Source: JAAYDS01 sp039680625
GTDB taxonomy: Bacteria > Chloroflexota > Anaerolineae > UBA1429
Assembly (NCBI GenBank): GCA_039680625.1
Contig: JBDKSN010000070.1
Location: 1-7,002 of the forward strand
Direction of reading: 5' to 3'
Length of the DNA: 7,002 nt
Part shown: positions 5,249 to 7,002 of the stretch, in pieces
How positions within the stretch are numbered: the first letter of the stretch is position 1
Layout: the number at the start of each line of letters is the position of its first letter
Made by a program: the position numbers and the translations under genes
The notes under the pieces: generated by a model
Told to the model about the DNA's origin: nothing
The model's database searches: none
The model's input: only the letters and a program-made list of their open reading frames with translations

Positions 5249-7002
5249 ATGCTGGACATAGAGCGCCAGGCGTCGTTCTATCTGGGCAAACAATATGACC
5301 TCGAGAAGGGACAGGTTATCGACGACGCGCCCGTGATGTACGATGCGCGGGACTTGACGACCCACGCGGTCTGCATTGGCATGACGGGTTCGGGCAAGAC
5401 GGGCCTAGGCGTGACTATGCTCGAAGAGGCGGCGCTCGATGGCATCCCCTCGATCGTCATCGATCCCAAGGGCGACCTGACCAACTTGTTGCTCACCTTC
5501 CCCGACCAAAGGCCGCAGGATTTCGAGCCTTGGGTGAACGCCGATGACGCGCGCCGCAAAGGCCAGACCACCGCCGAGTTCGCCGCCGCCACTGCTGAAC
5601 AGTGGCGCCAAGGTATCGCGGCGTGGGGGCAGGATGGCGAACGGATCCGCCGCCTCAAAGACGCGGCCGAATTCGTCATCTATACCCCCGGCAGCGACGC
5701 GGGTGTGCCCGTCAGCGTGCTCCAGACGTTTGCGGCACCCGATCTGTCGTGGGAGGAAGACGGCGAGACGCTACAAGAGCTGATCGCCGGTACGGTCTCT
5801 GGTCTGCTGGGCCTCGTAGGGATCGAGGCCGATCCTGTGCAAAGCCGTGAACACATCCTCCTCTCGAACATCTTTGAACATGCCTGGCGGCAGAACCAGG
5901 ATCTCGACATCGCCACGCTGATCGGGCAGATCCAGGCGCCACCCATGTCCAAGATGGGCGTGTTCGATATGGACACGTTCTATCCACCTCAAGAGCGCTT
6001 TGCGCTGGCCATGGCGCTGAACCGCCTGGTGGCAGCGCCCTCTTTCCAGAGCTGGATCTCGGGTATGCCGCTGGACATCGCTCAGATCATCCATACGCCT
6101 GAGGGCAAGCCGCGCGTGGCGATCTTCTATATTGCGCACCTGGCCGACGCCGAGCGCATGTTCTTTGTCACGCTGTTGCTGCAACAGGTCATCGCCTGGA
6201 TGCGCCGGCTCTCGGGCACCACGTCGCTGCGCTGCCTGGTCTATTTCGATGAACTCTTTGGCTATTTTCCGCCCTATCCGCTCAACCCGCCCTCCAAGCA
6301 GCCCTTGCTCACCCTGCTCAAGATGGCACGTGCCTTTGGTGTCGGCATGATGCTCGCCACGCAGAACCCCGTTGACCTGGACTATAAGGGCCTCACCAAC
6401 GCTGGCACCTGGTTTGTGGGTAAACTGCAGACGGATCGCGACAAGGCGCGCGTGCTCGAGGGCATGTCGGGTGTGGTTGCGGAAGCGGGCACGTTGCTTG
6501 ACCCACGTTACCTCGATCGGCTCATCTCTTCTCTCAGCTCGCGCGTGTTCATCTTGCACAACGTCAATGCCCGACAGCCTATCCTCTATAGCACACGCTG
6601 GGCGCTCTCGTATCTGCGAGGCCCCTTGACGCGCACACAGGTGCGGGATCTGATGCGCGACTACAAAGCGCGACTAGAAGCGCCCGCTGAGCAAGGCAGT
6701 GCTCGCGCACCTGTCGCCGCTAGCGCAACAGTTGCTAGGCAGACGGCCCCCTCACCGTCGGTGGTGAGTGCACCGGTAGAGTATACGCCGGTACAGCCCA
6801 TGGTGAATGCGCGGGTCGCCCAGTATTTCCTGCCCGTTCAAGTCTCCGAGCAGAGTGCGCTACAGCGCTTTGTCGAGGGGTATGGCGGCCGACCTCTGGT
6901 CAAGGGCACGGCCCTCGTCTATGAGCCTCATTTCTGTGCGCTGGCCACCGTGCTCTACAGCGACACCCGGCGCACCCAGATGCAACAAGAGGAGTTGGCC
7001 TT
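5249..7002 (+). CDS. HerA/DUF853-like P-loop ATPase, 3' end missing
   Basis: The frame is open from the ATG at 5249 to the window edge: 584 codons and no stop. It encodes an ATPase of the HerA/FtsK superfamily, whose members form hexameric rings that move DNA or, in related lines, protein. After a short N-terminal strand region come Walker A GMTGSGKT at 44-51, a conserved VIDPKGDLTNLL segment at 70-81, Walker B with hydrophobic strand LVYFDE at 330-335 (D334, E335), and the ATQNPVDLDYKG motif at 370-381, where Q372 is the likely sensor. GKLQTDRDKARVL at 391-403 follows and may carry a trans-acting arginine. Only 43 residues precede Walker A, too few for the HAS-barrel of archaeal HerA, so it is closer to the DUF853/YjgR arrangement. 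Residues about 476-518 form a linker rich in Ala, Pro, Ser and Val, and a second domain of unknown type begins near 520. No NurA-type nuclease gene is in view. Probably cotranscribed with the DUF6062-like gene. ATPase class is secure; substrate unknown. Confidence 0.88.
   Translation, partial: MLDIERQASFYLGKQYDLEKGQVIDDAPVMYDARDLTTHAVCIGMTGSGKTGLGVTMLEEAALDGIPSIVIDPKGDLTNLLLTFPDQRPQDFEPWVNADDARRKGQTTAEFAAATAEQWRQGIAAWGQDGERIRRLKDAAEFVIYTPGSDAGVPVSVLQTFAAPDLSWEEDGETLQELIAGTVSGLLGLVGIEADPVQSREHILLSNIFEHAWRQNQDLDIATLIGQIQAPPMSKMGVFDMDTFYPPQERFALAMALNRLVAAPSFQSWISGMPLDIAQIIHTPEGKPRVAIFYIAHLADAERMFFVTLLLQQVIAWMRRLSGTTSLRCLVYFDELFGYFPPYPLNPPSKQPLLTLLKMARAFGVGMMLATQNPVDLDYKGLTNAGTWFVGKLQTDRDKARVLEGMSGVVAEAGTLLDPRYLDRLISSLSSRVFILHNVNARQPILYSTRWALSYLRGPLTRTQVRDLMRDYKARLEAPAEQGSARAPVAASATVARQTAPSPSVVSAPVEYTPVQPMVNARVAQYFLPVQVSEQSALQRFVEGYGGRPLVKGTALVYEPHFCALATVLYSDTRRTQMQQEELA

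Noticed and set aside
5771..6559. Open frame of 262 codons on the - strand inside the ATPase gene
   Set aside because: It is antisense to the conserved Walker B and ATQNP regions, with no motif or ribosome site; a shadow frame.
1..7002. Mobile element or defence island signature
   Set aside because: No transposase, integrase, terminal repeats, toxin-antitoxin pair, restriction gene or CRISPR repeats are visible. The HerA-like ATPase alone is not enough to call a defence system.

Overview
The window is GC-rich, densely coded bacterial chromosomal DNA. It holds four protein genes and one divergent intergenic region of about 480 bases. The FtsH sequence, the DUF6062-type zinc-motif protein and the HerA-like ATPase most resemble proteins I associate with Chloroflexota (Anaerolineae-like lineages). 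That placement is a judgement from remembered family resemblance, not from a search. I see no tRNA, rRNA, CRISPR array, insertion sequence, integrase or attachment site, and nothing that marks the window as a mobile island.

Layout. (1) Bases 1-2163, + strand: most of a large polytopic membrane protein of the GT-C (PMT/ArnT-like, GT39-type) glycosyltransferase class. It is cut by the left edge, and its glycosyltransferase core follows an unusually long multi-helix N-terminal region. (2) Bases 2145-3980, - strand: a complete ftsH, the membrane-anchored AAA+ zinc protease, 611 residues with every catalytic motif intact. It converges on gene 1, and the two 3' ends overlap by 19 bp. (3) Bases 3981-4458: a divergent intergenic region. 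Its ftsH-proximal half holds several short inverted repeats and a repeated AGTCC-type motif. Its other end holds a good sigma-70-type promoter for the + strand pair. (4) Bases 4459-5220, + strand: a DUF6062-like protein with two matching CxxC...CxxH units, starting at GTG. (5) Bases 5249-7002, + strand: a HerA/DUF853-like P-loop ATPase, cut by the right edge after 584 codons.

How the genes relate. The DUF6062-like gene and the ATPase gene are 28 bases apart on the same strand and look like one transcription unit driven by the promoter at 4404-4432. This is the least characterised part of the window and the best candidate for an undescribed functional pair: a predicted metal-binding protein with a DNA- or protein-translocase-type ATPase. 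FtsH has its own leader and a near-perfect Shine-Dalgarno sequence. The glycosyltransferase is probably an independent cell-envelope gene. Most of the window is ordinary core-type content. The uncharacterised pair, the two-fold repeat in the DUF6062-like protein, the enlarged GT-C protein and the structured ftsH leader deserve a second look.
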